From Pardosa pseudoannulata (Eukaryota; Arthropoda; Arachnida; Araneae; Lycosidae), in contig CM063507.1 in the NCBI GenBank assembly GCA_032207245.1, positions 94,317,646-94,381,645 on the forward strand: a DNA stretch of 64,000 bases. The letters are read 5' to 3'. Numbering within the stretch: position 1 is the first letter of the stretch; every line of letters begins with the position of its first letter. A program made the translations under genes and the position numbers. Of this stretch, positions 12,701-27,700 are shown piece after piece. The notes beneath the pieces are model-generated. The model searched no databases, had not been told where the DNA came from, and worked only from the letters and a program-made list of their open reading frames with translations.

Positions 12701-15700
12701 TTTTTGCACAAAATATAAGTTTATCTCTAGGGATACTGTATATAAACATTATAGGGTTATATTTGGCTATTATTCATGGTCACCTGGATAATACCAAAGT
12801 ACCCTGAATTCAAATTGGAAACATTTTGATTGAAAAATTGCTATATGATTAAACTTAGGTATGTATATACAACAATTTATTTTTATGTATGTGAGTTTAC
12901 TAACACTTATAAAGTAAGTTTATAGTTTTTTATGATAAAATTCCTGTAATTTCTCTAAAAGCATATATTTTATTTGTACACCGGAAGTTTTATTCATATA
13001 TACTTTAACGAAAGTTTTAAAGTCATGGAAAATGATCTACTAAATCAGGGAAAGTCATGAAAAGTCATGGATTTGAAACATTTTATTTTGGCATACCCTG
13101 AAAATAGAAAGAAATTACAAAGTGGTATATTAATTGATTAATCAAAAAAGGGGGCACACATAGGCTTTCTCTTAGCATAGATGTAGAGGAGGGAGAGAAA
13201 AAAGGCTATAGAACTGTTTCTCCTGTTTGTGAATTTGTAGTTTTTGTCTTTTAAAATTTTAAGTAGCTTAATATTAGAAAACTTTATTTTTTTTAAAGTG
13301 AATTAGATTTATCATATTAAAAAAACTTTTGTTAATAGATTTTGTTTAATATATACTTCCTTCCTGATAGTATAGTAAAAATACAATGAGTATATTTTAA
13401 TTTTTAATATTTTTCTGTGTAGCATTATTAACACATTTGCATCATAAGTGCATATATGCAAAAAATCTACTTGGTTATTATTACAAAAGTGCATATGCCT
13501 GAATTTTTTAGACAGTTTTCAGCATTTCTAGCAAGAAAAATTATTACTTTATGATTAAGTTTTAAAAAAAGATTCATTTTGAAGCAATAAAAATAATTTT
13601 TGCTTTACAACAAACATTTTACATTTTTGGTATGAAGCAAATGGGTTAACAACAGTCTTAGTAAAATTAAATTTTGAGGGGTTTTAAATTTTTTTATTAA
13701 AAATGATACATAAAATATTTTAGAACTTATTTGAAATGATAGATTGAAAATGTATAACATATAAGAAAAAAATATTATAAAATATTTTAGTGTGTATATC
13801 TGTTGAATATCAGGTACTTAAATATCCAGATATCCATTTCATGCTTAATCTAAATGAGTTTAGAAAATTTTCAAATTAAAATTGAAATATTTTAATGTTT
13901 GTTTTGTGATTTTATAAAAAGAAAAAAAACTTATCAGTGTGTATAATTCTGTTTTCTTACAGCGTATGCAAGAAACGATAACTAAATATTCTTCTACTTT
14001 GGGTAGGGACGCACAATATAAGAAATCTGTAAGTTGTACACATTTTTTGTTTTGTTTTATATAATTTTGAAACTGGAAAAAAATTTGTAAAATACATTTA
14101 TAAAAAGTTTTAGCTCATACTGAATGTCTCATCAGTTTATTAAGAGTATTTACAAAATATTTCACTTAAACATTTATTTCAAATGATATTTCAAATCATA
14201 AATTTTGCATATTTGATTTATTTTCCAATAAACATGTTGATATTGAAATTTGTTATATTTTCTGAAAGATTCTGTTCTCATTTAATGAGTTAACTATAGG
14301 CCAGGATTAGCTCAGCATTGGTTGAACCCAGTTTGTAACATGACTCATTCTTGTTGTGTTGTACAGCCTGTATTGGTTATATGGTCAGCTCAGCAGTCCA
14401 TAAAAATCAGACCATATAAGAGGGATGACCATATATGTGGAACAATACAACCCCATTGAATTGTGGCAGGATTGTATTTAGGGGAGACTGGGGCACCTTG
14501 GGACACTTTTCAGTTTAAACATTTTTATGAATTTTTTTTTAAAGCTAATTGAAAAAAAATAAGTATGCATGCATATATTGTCATCATATCTGCTTCTTAT
14601 AAACATTAAACCTACTTAATATCTCCTATAGTTAAAGAGTAATAAAAGAAATAAAATACCTTTCCAATGTCCCAACCTGCCCCACTGTATGGGGTAGGTT
14701 GGGGCACTAAACAACAAATACAAAATACTGTTCAAATTATTTTTATTAACTGTTATAAAAGAGAAATAGCTGAAAATTGTTCAAGTTAATACATTTTTTA
14801 ACAAATCTTATATTTGCAGCTCATTCAAGTATATTAGCATTTACAGCAGAATACTTTCTGTTTGTTTTTCTTGTTCTCACCATTTTTTTTTTCTGAAAAA
14901 AAAAAAAAAGATTAACAAATTAATATTTTGACATGTTAAATCAATTAAAAATTAGGCACCAAAATATTAATTATTTTGCTTGAATTGATATTTGTTTACA
15001 CTTTTTAAAATATCCCAAGGTGCCCCATCTATGCGTGTCCCAACCTGCCCCATTTTGCATAGTATCTTTTGGTAACTACTATACAGTTAGGCTTAACAAT
15101 ACAATTTATTTATTAGCATAGAAATAATAATAAAGGAATTTTCTTTCATAACAATACACTTTTTTAAAAAATATTTAAATTTTTTTTTTTTAAATTACTT
15201 TTTAAAATGCCCATTGATGTAATTTGGGGTTATTCAAAACAAAGAAAATGAAATTGTTCCCTACCTATAAGCACTATTTTCATCAAAATTCTTTGAGAAG
15301 TGAAGAGGAAGGCCATCTATCAATACACATGAGAGCTAATTCCTGGTTGCAAATTAAAGCCTGAGAATAAAAGTGTCCCAAGGTGCCCCACTCTTCCCTA
15401 CCTATTAGAATATAGAACTCATAAACAAATAATTATACTTTAAAGATCATTTTAAAAATTATTTCAAGAAGTAAAAACTCCATTAAAAATATGCAATATT
15501 TTTTTTGGGAGGAAATTTATTAGCTTACTTTACTAATCAAAGTACAGCACACGTACATACGTACATTTATGTTCAATGTATTTAAAAATAATCAGATATA
15601 TAAGTTTGCTTCCTTTTTTTGTTTTTTAACACAACTCTTTCTAAGTACCTAATAGTTTTTAAATGATCATCTGCTGCTTCAGAATTAGTAAAATAACACC

Positions 15701-18700
15701 TGAAGTCATGTATGAGAGAGTCAACTTCAACCAATAAACAGACAGATGTCCACTTGTTATCAGTGGGGGGGGGGAAGAACTAGAGAGGTTGAAAACTCTG
15801 ATGATTAGTCACGAAGAGAAAAATAAAATAAAATAAAGGAAACTCGTTGAAAACATGAAACTGGCCATATAACTGGTAACAAGAAAACGAAAATGACTGT
15901 ATAAGCGGTGTGCTTTAACACATGTTCCCTATTAAGTTAGACCGGACTTTAGAAAACTGACCGTATAGCCAGTACTGACTGTATTTAAATTAGTTTCTTT
16001 CAATTTAATGTAAAGACTTTTAAAATCACAAAATCGAACCAAAAATATGAATCTTTCAAATTTTATAAAATATCAACATGACAAATAGATTTTAAGGATA
16101 TTAGCTTTCAAGACAATAATTCTAATAGAAACGAAAGATTGTGCAACTGTAGAATACCTGAAATGAATAATTTCTAAATGTCATAGTTGAGGAATGACGT
16201 AGTTATTTCCTCCTTAATTGATGAATGCTTGCATAAATTTATCTAAAAGAAATTCCAGCTCAGTTGAGCAGAACAATGGCAGAATAAGTAGGGTGCTGCT
16301 CTTCAGTACTGCAGTTTTTGGGTTCCAATCCCACTACTGACATGGATGCTTATAGCCACAGTCGTAATTAAGCTGTAGGTTCTACTCTCATTAGCTCTCA
16401 TGTAACAAAGAATCATTCTCAAACTTTTTTCACCGTAGTTAGCCCTTATCTCTCAATACATCAGAGATTTAGCAACTGTTTGCATTGCACAGTAATTACA
16501 ATGTAACCAGTATAGGTCACCAAACTTGCGTACAATTGTGTGGTTGGGTTTATTTTTATAAATGCAGACTTTAAATTCTGAAAAAAATATTTTGCATGTA
16601 AAATATCACACCACCACCAAAAGTTTTTAGTAGAATCATTCCACAGAACACCAGTTCAGAACTGCTGATATATTCAAATATTAATTTATTGATAACAGAC
16701 ATGTCAACTACTCCGGATTCTTCGGAGCAGCTCAGGAGAAATGAGAAAATTTGATAACCCCGGTAAAACCCAGATTGCTCCGGAAAATAACAAAACTTTT
16801 GAACAGCTAAAAAATTGGAATTCAGCAATTAAATACAAAGTTTTGCAAAAAATAATGCTGAATATTACTCTTTTCACACAGTAATGCTGCACCTTAAAAG
16901 TTTTAGTACTGTGTGGAAAAACCAAACTGAATTTAGGTCAAATTTGAGTTGACAAACTCTAGAATCCCTGACAATAGAAAAACGGAATTATTTGAATCAG
17001 GGTCAATGTTGCTATAAGAAACACTGTTCTGAAAAATAAGTTGTTAAAGCTAAAAAAAGCTACTCATAAATTTTTGATTTCATAAGTTTTAACTGTGTAA
17101 ATACTTTAAATTTAATTTAAATTTAGAAAGTGACAAGATATGTACTTATGTATAATCTGTAATTAGCATGTTAAAATTTCAAACCACTCTGTTGCTCCGG
17201 ACACAAGTCCCTGAATGTTGGCATGTCTGTGATAAAACAAATTCTTTATCACATTCTTTTTTTTTTTTTAATGATGAAATTATTTTACTCCAGTTTTAAG
17301 CAATAAACTATAATGTTTCAAGATATATCTTGAAAATACATATATTTTATATAATTAATATCTTATGTTTTCTTTTCAGAGTAAGATTAGTCGACTACCA
17401 ACATATTTAACAATACAGTTTGTTAGGTTTTTCTTTAAAGAAAAAGAATCAATAAATGCAAAAATATTAAAGGTATGAATTTTTTTATTACTGTATATTA
17501 TTTAGTAGTTTTTTCTCCCTTTTGTAATCTGGAATATGAACTTAAATTTTATTTTTAGTGCCAAACTATAAGTTTGCAGTGAATTGACTCAAATAAAAAT
17601 ATAGAAATGTATACAAATACAGTGTTAAGTTTAAATGTATTGTGTCTGATGGTGAAATTAATTTGAGATGTTCTGTTTTCTATAATAATGTTAAACTCTT
17701 TTTTTTATGATCTTATTTTCTGTTATCTAGGATGTAAAATTTTCATTAGATTTAGATGTTTTTGAGTTGTGTACAGAGGAACTTCAAGCAAAACTTACCC
17801 CCATGCGTACAAAATTCAAAGAAATGGAAGACAAGAAAGTAGAAGAGGCTCAAAAAGTATTGCACTATTATTTCATTTCATTTAACTTTTTTTTTAAAAA
17901 AAGCCCACTTTATTTTTAGTGATTCCGAAGTTTAAAAATTGGTTATCATTTATGTGAAATTTGCATATGAGGTTAAGCAAAGATTTGTGTTGGTTCAGAT
18001 GTCAGTATTTGAGGATTTAAATCAGGGATACTCAACCCAAATCGGTTGGTGAGCCAAAAAACAGTTTACTGAACTGAGGTGGGCCGCACTTATAAAAATA
18101 AAACAACAAATTATTCAAAATATTTTATTATTGTGCAATATTCAAAACAAGCATTTTTACAGTGCCAGCTGCGACTGTACATAAAAGTTGTGTTATACAT
18201 ATATCATAACTACAACGACAATAAACATTAACTATACTGTATTTATAATCACCCCCAACACCTTACCTTCCTCCCTAATCACGAGGGTTAAAATATTATA
18301 TTTATACTATAAATATATATATTGTAGTTTATTCACAAGCATTGCCACATGTATTATTTTAAAATTGTTAAAGCATAATGAAAGGTATTTTTTGAAAACA
18401 CCAAAATAACAGAAAACGAGGTACATTGCTTTTATATTTTTAAGAATGTGAAATAAATTCTAATTAAAAAATAAACAAAAAATTAACTAAAAAAAAAGTA
18501 CTCAAAGAAGTATTATAATAAACAATAACGCAAGCTAAGTATGATGCGAATATATTTAAAAAATTAATGTGAGATTTATTTTTTATTTAAAACAACATAA
18601 TGTAGTTCCACATTTCTGATACATTTCTTAATGACAAAAATAAAATTTATTATATGATAATTACACGATTAAAAAAATAGTTAATATAATAATCAGCAAT

Positions 18701-21700
18701 CGAAAGACTAGCGAAATAATCTCCATTTTAACTGTTGATTTAAAAATAAAATGTTTTTCCTGCATTTTCTTACAAATGGGAACTGATACTTTTGTAAGAA
18801 AAAACATAATTTGAGTTAACATCTATACTGTTTTATACATCAAATTAACATTTAGATTAAAATATACATGTTCTTTAAATAAAACAATGTTAAATTTACG
18901 AAATAATGAAAAACTGTGTTAAGTAAATATATTTTTTAAAAAAACTTGCATAAAATTCTTATATTTTTAATTATCCACTTTATTCTAATTTGATTCTTGT
19001 AAGACACACGACATTTCTTAGTAGGTTTTCTTTTATTCTGACTCATCAATTTGGCAGTGACTTGTACCAAGAAACTTTAAATAAACAATATGTAATAGTG
19101 ACTTGGGATTTCCACAAGTAACAAAAGTGTTGCTAAATTCAGTACACTAGAAATTTTAAACTAAATTAATTATCATATTTATCAGTAACTTTAGTCGCAT
19201 GACGAGTGTAGCTCGTCATTGTGCGGTATGGAATGAAAAACCAATGACGAGCTAAACTCGTCATTTTACCGGAAGGGGTTAATTATTCCTTTACAATTTA
19301 TGATAACTTCACAATAGCCATAAATATAATTTATAACTTTGTTTCCATACAACTTCCACTGATTGGTCAGACAGAACACGTGCATGTAACGTGAGTCAGC
19401 TGGTTGTATAAGTAATGGCCGATTGACAGAATATTCTAGAACACTCAAATTTCAACGTAACCTGTACAACCCTACTCAAAGACCAGGTTTATGTTGGTTA
19501 CTATTAAGTCTTAACATACATAATGGGATATTTATTATTGCAAACATTAACAACTAAAATTCTATGTTTCAACTGTATATAGTCAAAATGGTTAAAACTA
19601 TATAGACAGTTGAAAACTTCAATTGGGCTGCAAAAAGCTTTTAAATGGGTGCATGTGGCAAATGGACTGCGGGTTGGGCATGCCTGATTTAAATGTTTCT
19701 ATATGCCAATGATAGATCTTGTATTTGTTAACTTGAACATGAGAACTCCCAATGAAAAAAAAAATAAATAAAATATATTAACAAACTGAATAAAATAATA
19801 TAAATGCACTTTGAGATTTTTGTAATTTTTCAGCCCCTATGCCCTTTTTAAATATGTAGCAATCATACTGTATTGTTTCTATAGCAGAGATCACTTGGTT
19901 CACATGTTAGATCTAAGAAACATCCTTGAAAGCCAATTTTATGGTGATAGAAGCAGAAAGAGTGGGAGAGGAAAGGTGTCACTCATATTACTCCATTCGC
20001 ACAAAATCTATGTGCATTATTTGCAATTAATTATCTTGTCAGAATTCTCAGTTTGTTTACTATATTTGATTATTTTTCATTTTTTAAAATTGTGTTATTG
20101 GTATCATTTTTCAATATATATTTCTTCTGACTTTGTGTAAACAATTAGGATGTTAAACAGTTAATAAAATTAATGTTTCAGAACTAAAGCAATTACATTT
20201 TTTAACACTGCCTTTTGAAGAACTGAAATATTTTTAGAAGCATAACTGGTGCCAATTAGTCAGTCTTCTACAATTTATTATAAAAACCATGTAACCAGAC
20301 AATGCTTTCAGAGACCTATGACTATTGCTAATTACACAGGTCTACAAATTTGAGATAAAAGAGAAGTTTTTCCTTATTTTTAAGTTATTTGGTAAGCTGA
20401 TTTCAAAAATGACCTCCATTTGTTTCATCACATCTAGATTTTCTGTAAAACTGATATACATCTTACGGGTAATGTCCTATATGAAAAAATGCTCTCGAAC
20501 TGTTTGCTTGTACTGACTGGCAACAGTGGGTTTTATCTATTCATCTGAGTTTATTTAATCTGTTTATGATGAGGCATATTATTTTTAAACAATTAAAATA
20601 AAAAATGTACAAATTTTGTATATAAAGAATGAAAATCATCGCAACCAGAACGCTTGAGCTGCACTTGGGCGAGACAAAAAATCCCCTCGTTATTAAATTT
20701 TTTACATTAATTTTATAGGAAAAACACTCCTAGAAACATTTTAATGACCCATTTTTACATATTTATACATGAAATAAATGTAAGTTTGAAATATATTTGA
20801 AACTGTGGACAAAACCAAGACATTTCAATTTAGTTACATGCTTTTTTTTTTTTTTTCCCTCTCTTTCTCCTTTAAAATTTCTTTTTGACATTCTTCTTTT
20901 ATGTTCAATCTTATCCTCATCTCTTCCCTCATCTCCAACAATAGTTAGCAAGCATATTCTTGTTCCATCTTCCTTGATATTTTTGCTCCATATCCTTGAT
21001 GTCTTGGTGGAACCTTTCTCTGTTATTTGCTGAGTGATCCTAAATTTTTGGAGAAAAAAGTCCAAATGCGATTGAAGAAAAATGCAATTTAACGCTCATA
21101 GAGCAATTTAACACTTGAAATTTGTCCAGCATTTTGTTAACAATTGTTTTAAATTTGGGATCTTTGTGATTGCCAAGAAATTTTCTTGCAACATCATTGA
21201 AGGCAACCCAAGCTTCTCTTTCCTTTGATGTCATGATTGTCTCAAATATCCCTCATAGGTTTTTCTATGTCTGGTCCTACGAAGACTCCCTCTTTCAATT
21301 TGGCTTCAGTTAAACCAGGAAACTTTTTACACATGTTTTTAAAACAAACACCATCTTTTGGAGTAGCCTTAACAAACTGCTTCATAACACATAATTGTAT
21401 GTTTTTTTGGCCAATCTTTTCTGACCCAATGCTACAGCCGAACGATGACCGATTGGTTAGGGTGCTGGCCTTCGGTACCGGAGTTCGTGGGTTTGAATCC
21501 CACAGTGGCATGGATGTTCGTAGCCGTTCGGAATCGGCTTTAAGCTGTAGGTCCCAGTCTCATTAGCCCTCGTGTTGCAAAAAGTAGACTGTAGCACTCC
21601 AAACCAAACCAAACCTGACCCAATGCTGTGTTTTGTCATGGCTGTCCAACTTGCAAATAAAACATGGAAATTTTGTATATCAGTGTTGTTGACCAAGAAG

Positions 21701-24700
21701 TATGGTGATTATTTTTAAATCACTTCAAATGGTCCAACCATGGCTGTCATATTTTATTTTGTTGAGCATGAGAGCTAGGTTTTCATGTGTTTCCATAAAA
21801 TGCACCAATTGTCTAACTGGCACAGACGCCCATTGGTTTCCTTTATGAAGAAGGACGGCTCTAAGGCTCCTTTTTGACAAATCAATAAAATGCCTTCATT
21901 CATCTTTATTGTTGGGAGTCTTAAATTTTGTCATTAATCCAGGAACATCTGAGCAATAGATAAGGTTCTCAGTTCCTGCGTATGTAAATAGCATTTAACT
22001 ATACATTAAACATTTTTTAATTTCTGCCGTTGAATAATTTTTTTTTTTTTAAATTTTTCTTTTCAGGCAAAGCTGGTTCCTCAAGAGCCACCTCAAAAGA
22101 ATGAAAAGGTTAAAACTTTGCCTTATTACTTTGATGATGGTATGTTCTTTTATGTACTTATGATCTCATACAACACAGGCTAACTAAAGATCTAATTTTA
22201 CAAAAACATAAGTTTGTACCTATGTATATGCCTAGCATGTGGTATTTTTCTGTGTAGAAAAAGCTATGTAGTACCTAAAAAGAATATAGGAATAGAAGTG
22301 AAACTAGCTTGAAAACACATAGAAATTTAATTATTGCTGAAGCAATACCATGTTTTGGGACAGCTGAAAAGTGTGGTCAGTGGACGGAAAATATTTATTT
22401 CAGGGTTAGTTTTGAGAGATGGGTAAAAAAGAAATTAAGTTGCTAGTCCGTGGCAAATTAAAAGACATACATATTTATACATTATATATCCATCTCTTTT
22501 TCTACTTTGCTTAAATATTATATCCCAAATTTATTATCTCATGCCCAGAAGATCAGCAGTATATTTGCTTATTATATGTAAACAAGTGTTTTCGACTTTG
22601 AACCTTAGAAAAAATTATTTCAGAAATAGACTAACAGATGAGAATTTAGCATCATTCCTTAAAATCAGTACATCTCACTTTGAACCTCAGTATAAGAAAC
22701 TTTTAAAAATGAAATCGCAAATTCATTCATCTCATTAACGTATTTAAACCGTAAGGTACTTTGTATATTGTATTTAAATTTTAGAAAAATTTATCTTGGC
22801 CCGCCAAGCTTATTTTCTCTCGATTTTTGGTCCGCGGCCGAAAAAGTTTGTCCATCCCTGATTTAAGATATAAAAATTTAAATTTAATGAAATATATTTT
22901 AATAAAATATTGAACAAATTCAAGCCAAAATGCCAGCTCTAAAACTTTCTGCTTCAGACAGAAGTAAGTAGAGAAATTAATCTCTAGCCCTAATGTCACC
23001 CCTGAAATAATTACTAAACATGCTGCAGTTATGTCCATAGTAATTTCTGGAAAAAATATGTTGTAAGTCACAGCTTATTCATCAAGTGAAATGTATCATT
23101 AAAAAATAAAAAAATAATTTATGTTTTACCGTAAGAAAATTTTTGTGTAATGTTGATTTTTTTTTTCCAAAAAAAGTAAGATGTTGTACATATTATATAA
23201 TGCACAGCATCTTTACATCTTTACTAATTGTACAGATTCTTATAATTTATATATGTTTTATTCTTCAGATATTGGTTCCAACAACAGTGGTTATTATGAA
23301 TTAATTGGTGTTCTTACTCATAAAGGAAGATCTAGTTCAAGTGGTCATTATGTGGCATGGGTGAAAAGGAAAAAGGGTATGCATAAAATTTTTTTTTCTC
23401 TGTGGTTCATGTAGTCATAAAATTCCTTAAAGTGCATTTCTTACCACTTTTTGTTTATAATATCTCAGACATGCCAACTACTCCGGAGTTGCTCCGGAAA
23501 ATTGAGAAAAATTAATAACTCCGGAAACTCCTCAGATTGCTCAAGAAAATAACAAAATACAGCTAAAAGATTACGATTCAGCAATTAAATACAAAATTTT
23601 GCAAAGAATACTGCTGAATATTAATCTTTCCACACAGTAATGCTGCATATTAACCCTTTCGCGCCTACTGTCACATATACGTGCCAGCAAGAAACGCATT
23701 CACTTCCCGGCCGACACACTGGTGTGCCAGAGCATTTTCTCGTTCACCCCCGACCGTCACATATTTGTGCCAGTGTTCTGGAACTTTTTAAAAACTATAA
23801 CTTTTGACACAAGATGGCATTGTATGTCCATATGGTTTTAGATACATGTAGATTTGACCTTGTACTCAATATGAGAGTAGTATGATACACATATACATGG
23901 TTTTTGATTATATAAACATCAGGGGAAAGGAATGTTTCCGAATGACGGCTCTTTAAATTTGCATGTGGTGTTTGTTTATGTAAGCAGGGGAGTTTTATTT
24001 TTGCTAAAGCATTGTGTATTTCAGTTTGCAGTCCAGTTTTTAGTGGAAAATTAGATTTGACAGACTTGATCTTTTTTTTTTCTCTTTTTATTGTTAGACT
24101 TTCGAAGTGTCGAAAGTGTTTAACTAAACTTGAAATGACTCAAAATATTTCAGATTTTGATTCTGAAACAGATTAGGATAGTAGTAATATTGACACTATA
24201 ATATATCCGGATTGTTCTTTCTGTTCATATTGGATCTAGTGATTCTAATGATGAGCAGGACATTTCTGACAAAGATGATAATGATGCTTCATTTTTTCAC
24301 ATTTCCGGAAAAATCGTCTAAAACGGCAAATGAGTTACTAAAAGTGCAAGGACTGTACCTTAGGATTGTGTGTAGATCCCTGTTTTTAAAATTTTTCATA
24401 CAAAAAAATAATTTTAAATATCATAGTATTCTGTTTTGTAACGTTAAAAGTCATTAAATAGTAAGGAAAGAATGAGAAAAAAGGTGTAAAATATATATTT
24501 AAATAAGATATAGCTTAAGTAAATAAAGTATCTATATACATATAATATAAATCACATTCTGTTTAAATACTTTACACAGCATTATTGAATAACGCATTGC
24601 TACTTTGTTAATTTCTTGAATTTAGGCTTAATAGCAAAAGACCCTCCGGCCCAGGATACTCACTCGCGAAAGTGAATGCCGGCCTCAGAGAAAAGCACAC

Positions 24701-27700
24701 GTTTGCGCTTCCCGCTGCGAAAGGGTTAAAGAGTTTTCAGTACTGTGCGGAAAAACCAAACTGTATTTAGGTCAAATTTGAGTAGACAAACTCTAGAATC
24801 CCTGATGATAGAAAAATGGAAATATTTTAATAATCAGGGTCACTGTTGCCACAAGAAGTGCTGTTCTGAAAAATAAGTTGTTAAATCTAAAAGAGCTACT
24901 CATTTTTAAATACATAAATTTTAATTTAGCTTTTAAATATTAAGTTTAATTATAATTTAGAAACCAATAAGATATGTACTTAAGTATAATCTGTAATTAG
25001 CATGTTAAAATTTCAAACCCTGCTGTTGCTCCTGACACAAGTGCCTGAATGTTGGTATGTCTGATATTTAAAGACTAAATATTGTTTAATTTTTATAAGA
25101 TATGCTTAAAAACTGATAGATATTACTAAGCAAATGTCTTCATAATTGGCAGAGCAGTGATTGGTGAAATATTTATCTTTTGTAAAGATAATTAAGGAAA
25201 ACAACTTTAAGTCAAAATTTATAATTTTAATAATTGTTGTGGGTACTCATTAAATCAATCTGTGTCCCAAAACACTACTTGATTCATATCTTTAAATAAA
25301 TAAAATGCTTGCCCTGTTTGACTTTTCAATTGAATTAATAAAAAATGGTTTAAAATATTTATGTTCCAGACATCCAAGCCATAAAAAATTAAAATTTATA
25401 AAATATTTTATACATTTTTTTCCCAATAACACTATTTAACACATTCAAGCCCCCTCATTAATTTGTTGCTCATGACAGGAGTTCAGTTTGCAGGCTTGCA
25501 ATTCCGTCACTTTTTTTACAATTGATCACTTTTTTCATGGTGTATCACAGCAAAAGTTGAAAAAAGTCTGTTGTTGAAAAAAGAAAATCTTAATTAATAA
25601 CAAAATATTTTAATAAAAGATCAAAAATGTGATGGTCTAATCTCATTTTTCTTATTAAAATGTAATTAGTCATATGGTTTCCAGTATTTAGGGATTTTAA
25701 AAAGTCATAAGAAGTTCCTGAAATCTACATTTGTACTGAAATGTACATTTAATAAATTAGAAAAGTAATTTATGTCAACGCACACATTTTTCTTTTTTAG
25801 ATACTCTAATCTAGCTATGTACATATTTCAAAACATCATTAATATATGCAGAAAATTGTGATTATAAAATTAATGTATTGTATGTATTCAAATCTAATTT
25901 ATAGATTTTCTTGAATAAAAAGCAATGTTGAGTTGTGTTAAACAAAATTTTTATTTTTTTTGTATTTGACGCTAAAATCATGTCTTGCATGAATCATTTG
26001 ATTTAGAGTTAAAATAAATAGAAAAATCTTAATAGCATCTGTAATCAAGAGGAGAAAAAAATTGCTTTTTTTTTTCAATGTTTAGTCACTTTTTAGTCAC
26101 TTATTCTGTATTATTTGTCACTTTTCTCACCTTTTTGAAAGTACCTTAGCAATTGCAAGCCTGTAAACTTCATTTGACCTTGACCCTATCAGTATCTGTC
26201 ATATATTACCTGTTCCTATAAAACAGTAAATACCAGTACAGTTTGGTATTTGTTGTTTTTTTAGCTTATTTAAATTTGTATCTTTAGGTACAAGCGGTAG
26301 TATTAAGATTTAAGTTTTTTTTTTCGTATGATGATTGTAATTAACTATCTCAACACTCGTTTTCCTTATATTAACCCATTAATGCCCGGATATTTCTGAT
26401 AGCTATATATTAGTAAATACCTACCATAGAAGCTATTATAGACACCTGGAAGTAAAACAAAATATGAAATTTAAACACCTTTAAATATGACATCAAGTCA
26501 TCATTAGTGAGGAGGTGTCATTTTAAAACATAATAAGGTTTCTTTAAAAAAAAAAAGAAAACTTCGTGATAAGAGATTTATTTGCTATCATATGAGAAAA
26601 GTACTGAAAAGAGATGACTTATTACAGATATGGCTATTCCGCCATGTTTAGTCACTTTTTACTCACTTATTCTGTATTATTTGTCACTTTTCTCACCTTT
26701 TTGAAAGTACCTCAGCAGTTGCAAGCCTGAGTTTGTCTTGTCCTAAATATCATCCCTGATATAAGTACCAGACATGGCTGCAACAAAGTGCAGGTGTACC
26801 ACAGTGACAAAATTATTAAATGAAAATGCCTTATAACTTAAAAAATTGCAATATTTCTAAATAACTCAATAGTAATTTATATAAAAAGTTAAGGTAAATG
26901 CATTTTATTTCTTTCTTATTCCAGATGAGTGGTTCAAGTGTGATGATGATACTGTTTCAATGGTTACATCTGAAGAAATTTTGAAACTGTCTGGTGGAGG
27001 TAAATTAATATTTTGAAATTGCACTTTTAGGGTGGTCACACATTTGGGAAATCAAGAAATTGTCCAGGTTTTTGACGATTCTGGAAAATTTCAGTGTACT
27101 TTTAAAAACTTCACAAAAATCAGGAAATTTTTTAAATTATTTTAAGGTAAAATTATTTAGATTACAAATATAGTGTGACTAAAACTTTGAAAGAAAACCA
27201 TGCTTGAAATTTAGTTCAAATTTTATAAAAAGCAGTTTTACATTTTATTAAACAAGTTTAAAGAATTTTATTTTGTTTTGAGGTTAGGTTATTGTCTATT
27301 TTTATATTTTTATTTTGAGGTAATCTTGGTTGATGGAACACATATATAAATAATTATATATATATGTGTGTGTTTATATATATTTATATATATATTTATA
27401 TATATATATATGTGTGTGTGAATATATGTGTATATATTGTGTGTGTATATATGTATGTAAAAAATATTGTGTGTAAATATGTGTTTTGTGTAAATATATT
27501 GTGTATATGTGTGTGTGTGTATATATATATGTGTGTAAATATGTGTGTGTGTATATATTGTGTATATTATATATATATAGTGTATATATATATATATATG
27601 TGAAATATATATAAATATATAAATGTGTATATATATATGTTTTGTATATATATATTGTGTATATTTATGTGTGTATATATATATTATATATATAAATATA

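Noticed and set aside
21457..21696. 79-codon - strand open frame
   Set aside because: It spans a SINE and its flank; the protein has no family pattern.
23181..23414. 77-codon open frame as a separate gene
   Set aside because: It is USP14 exon j read through both of its splice sites.
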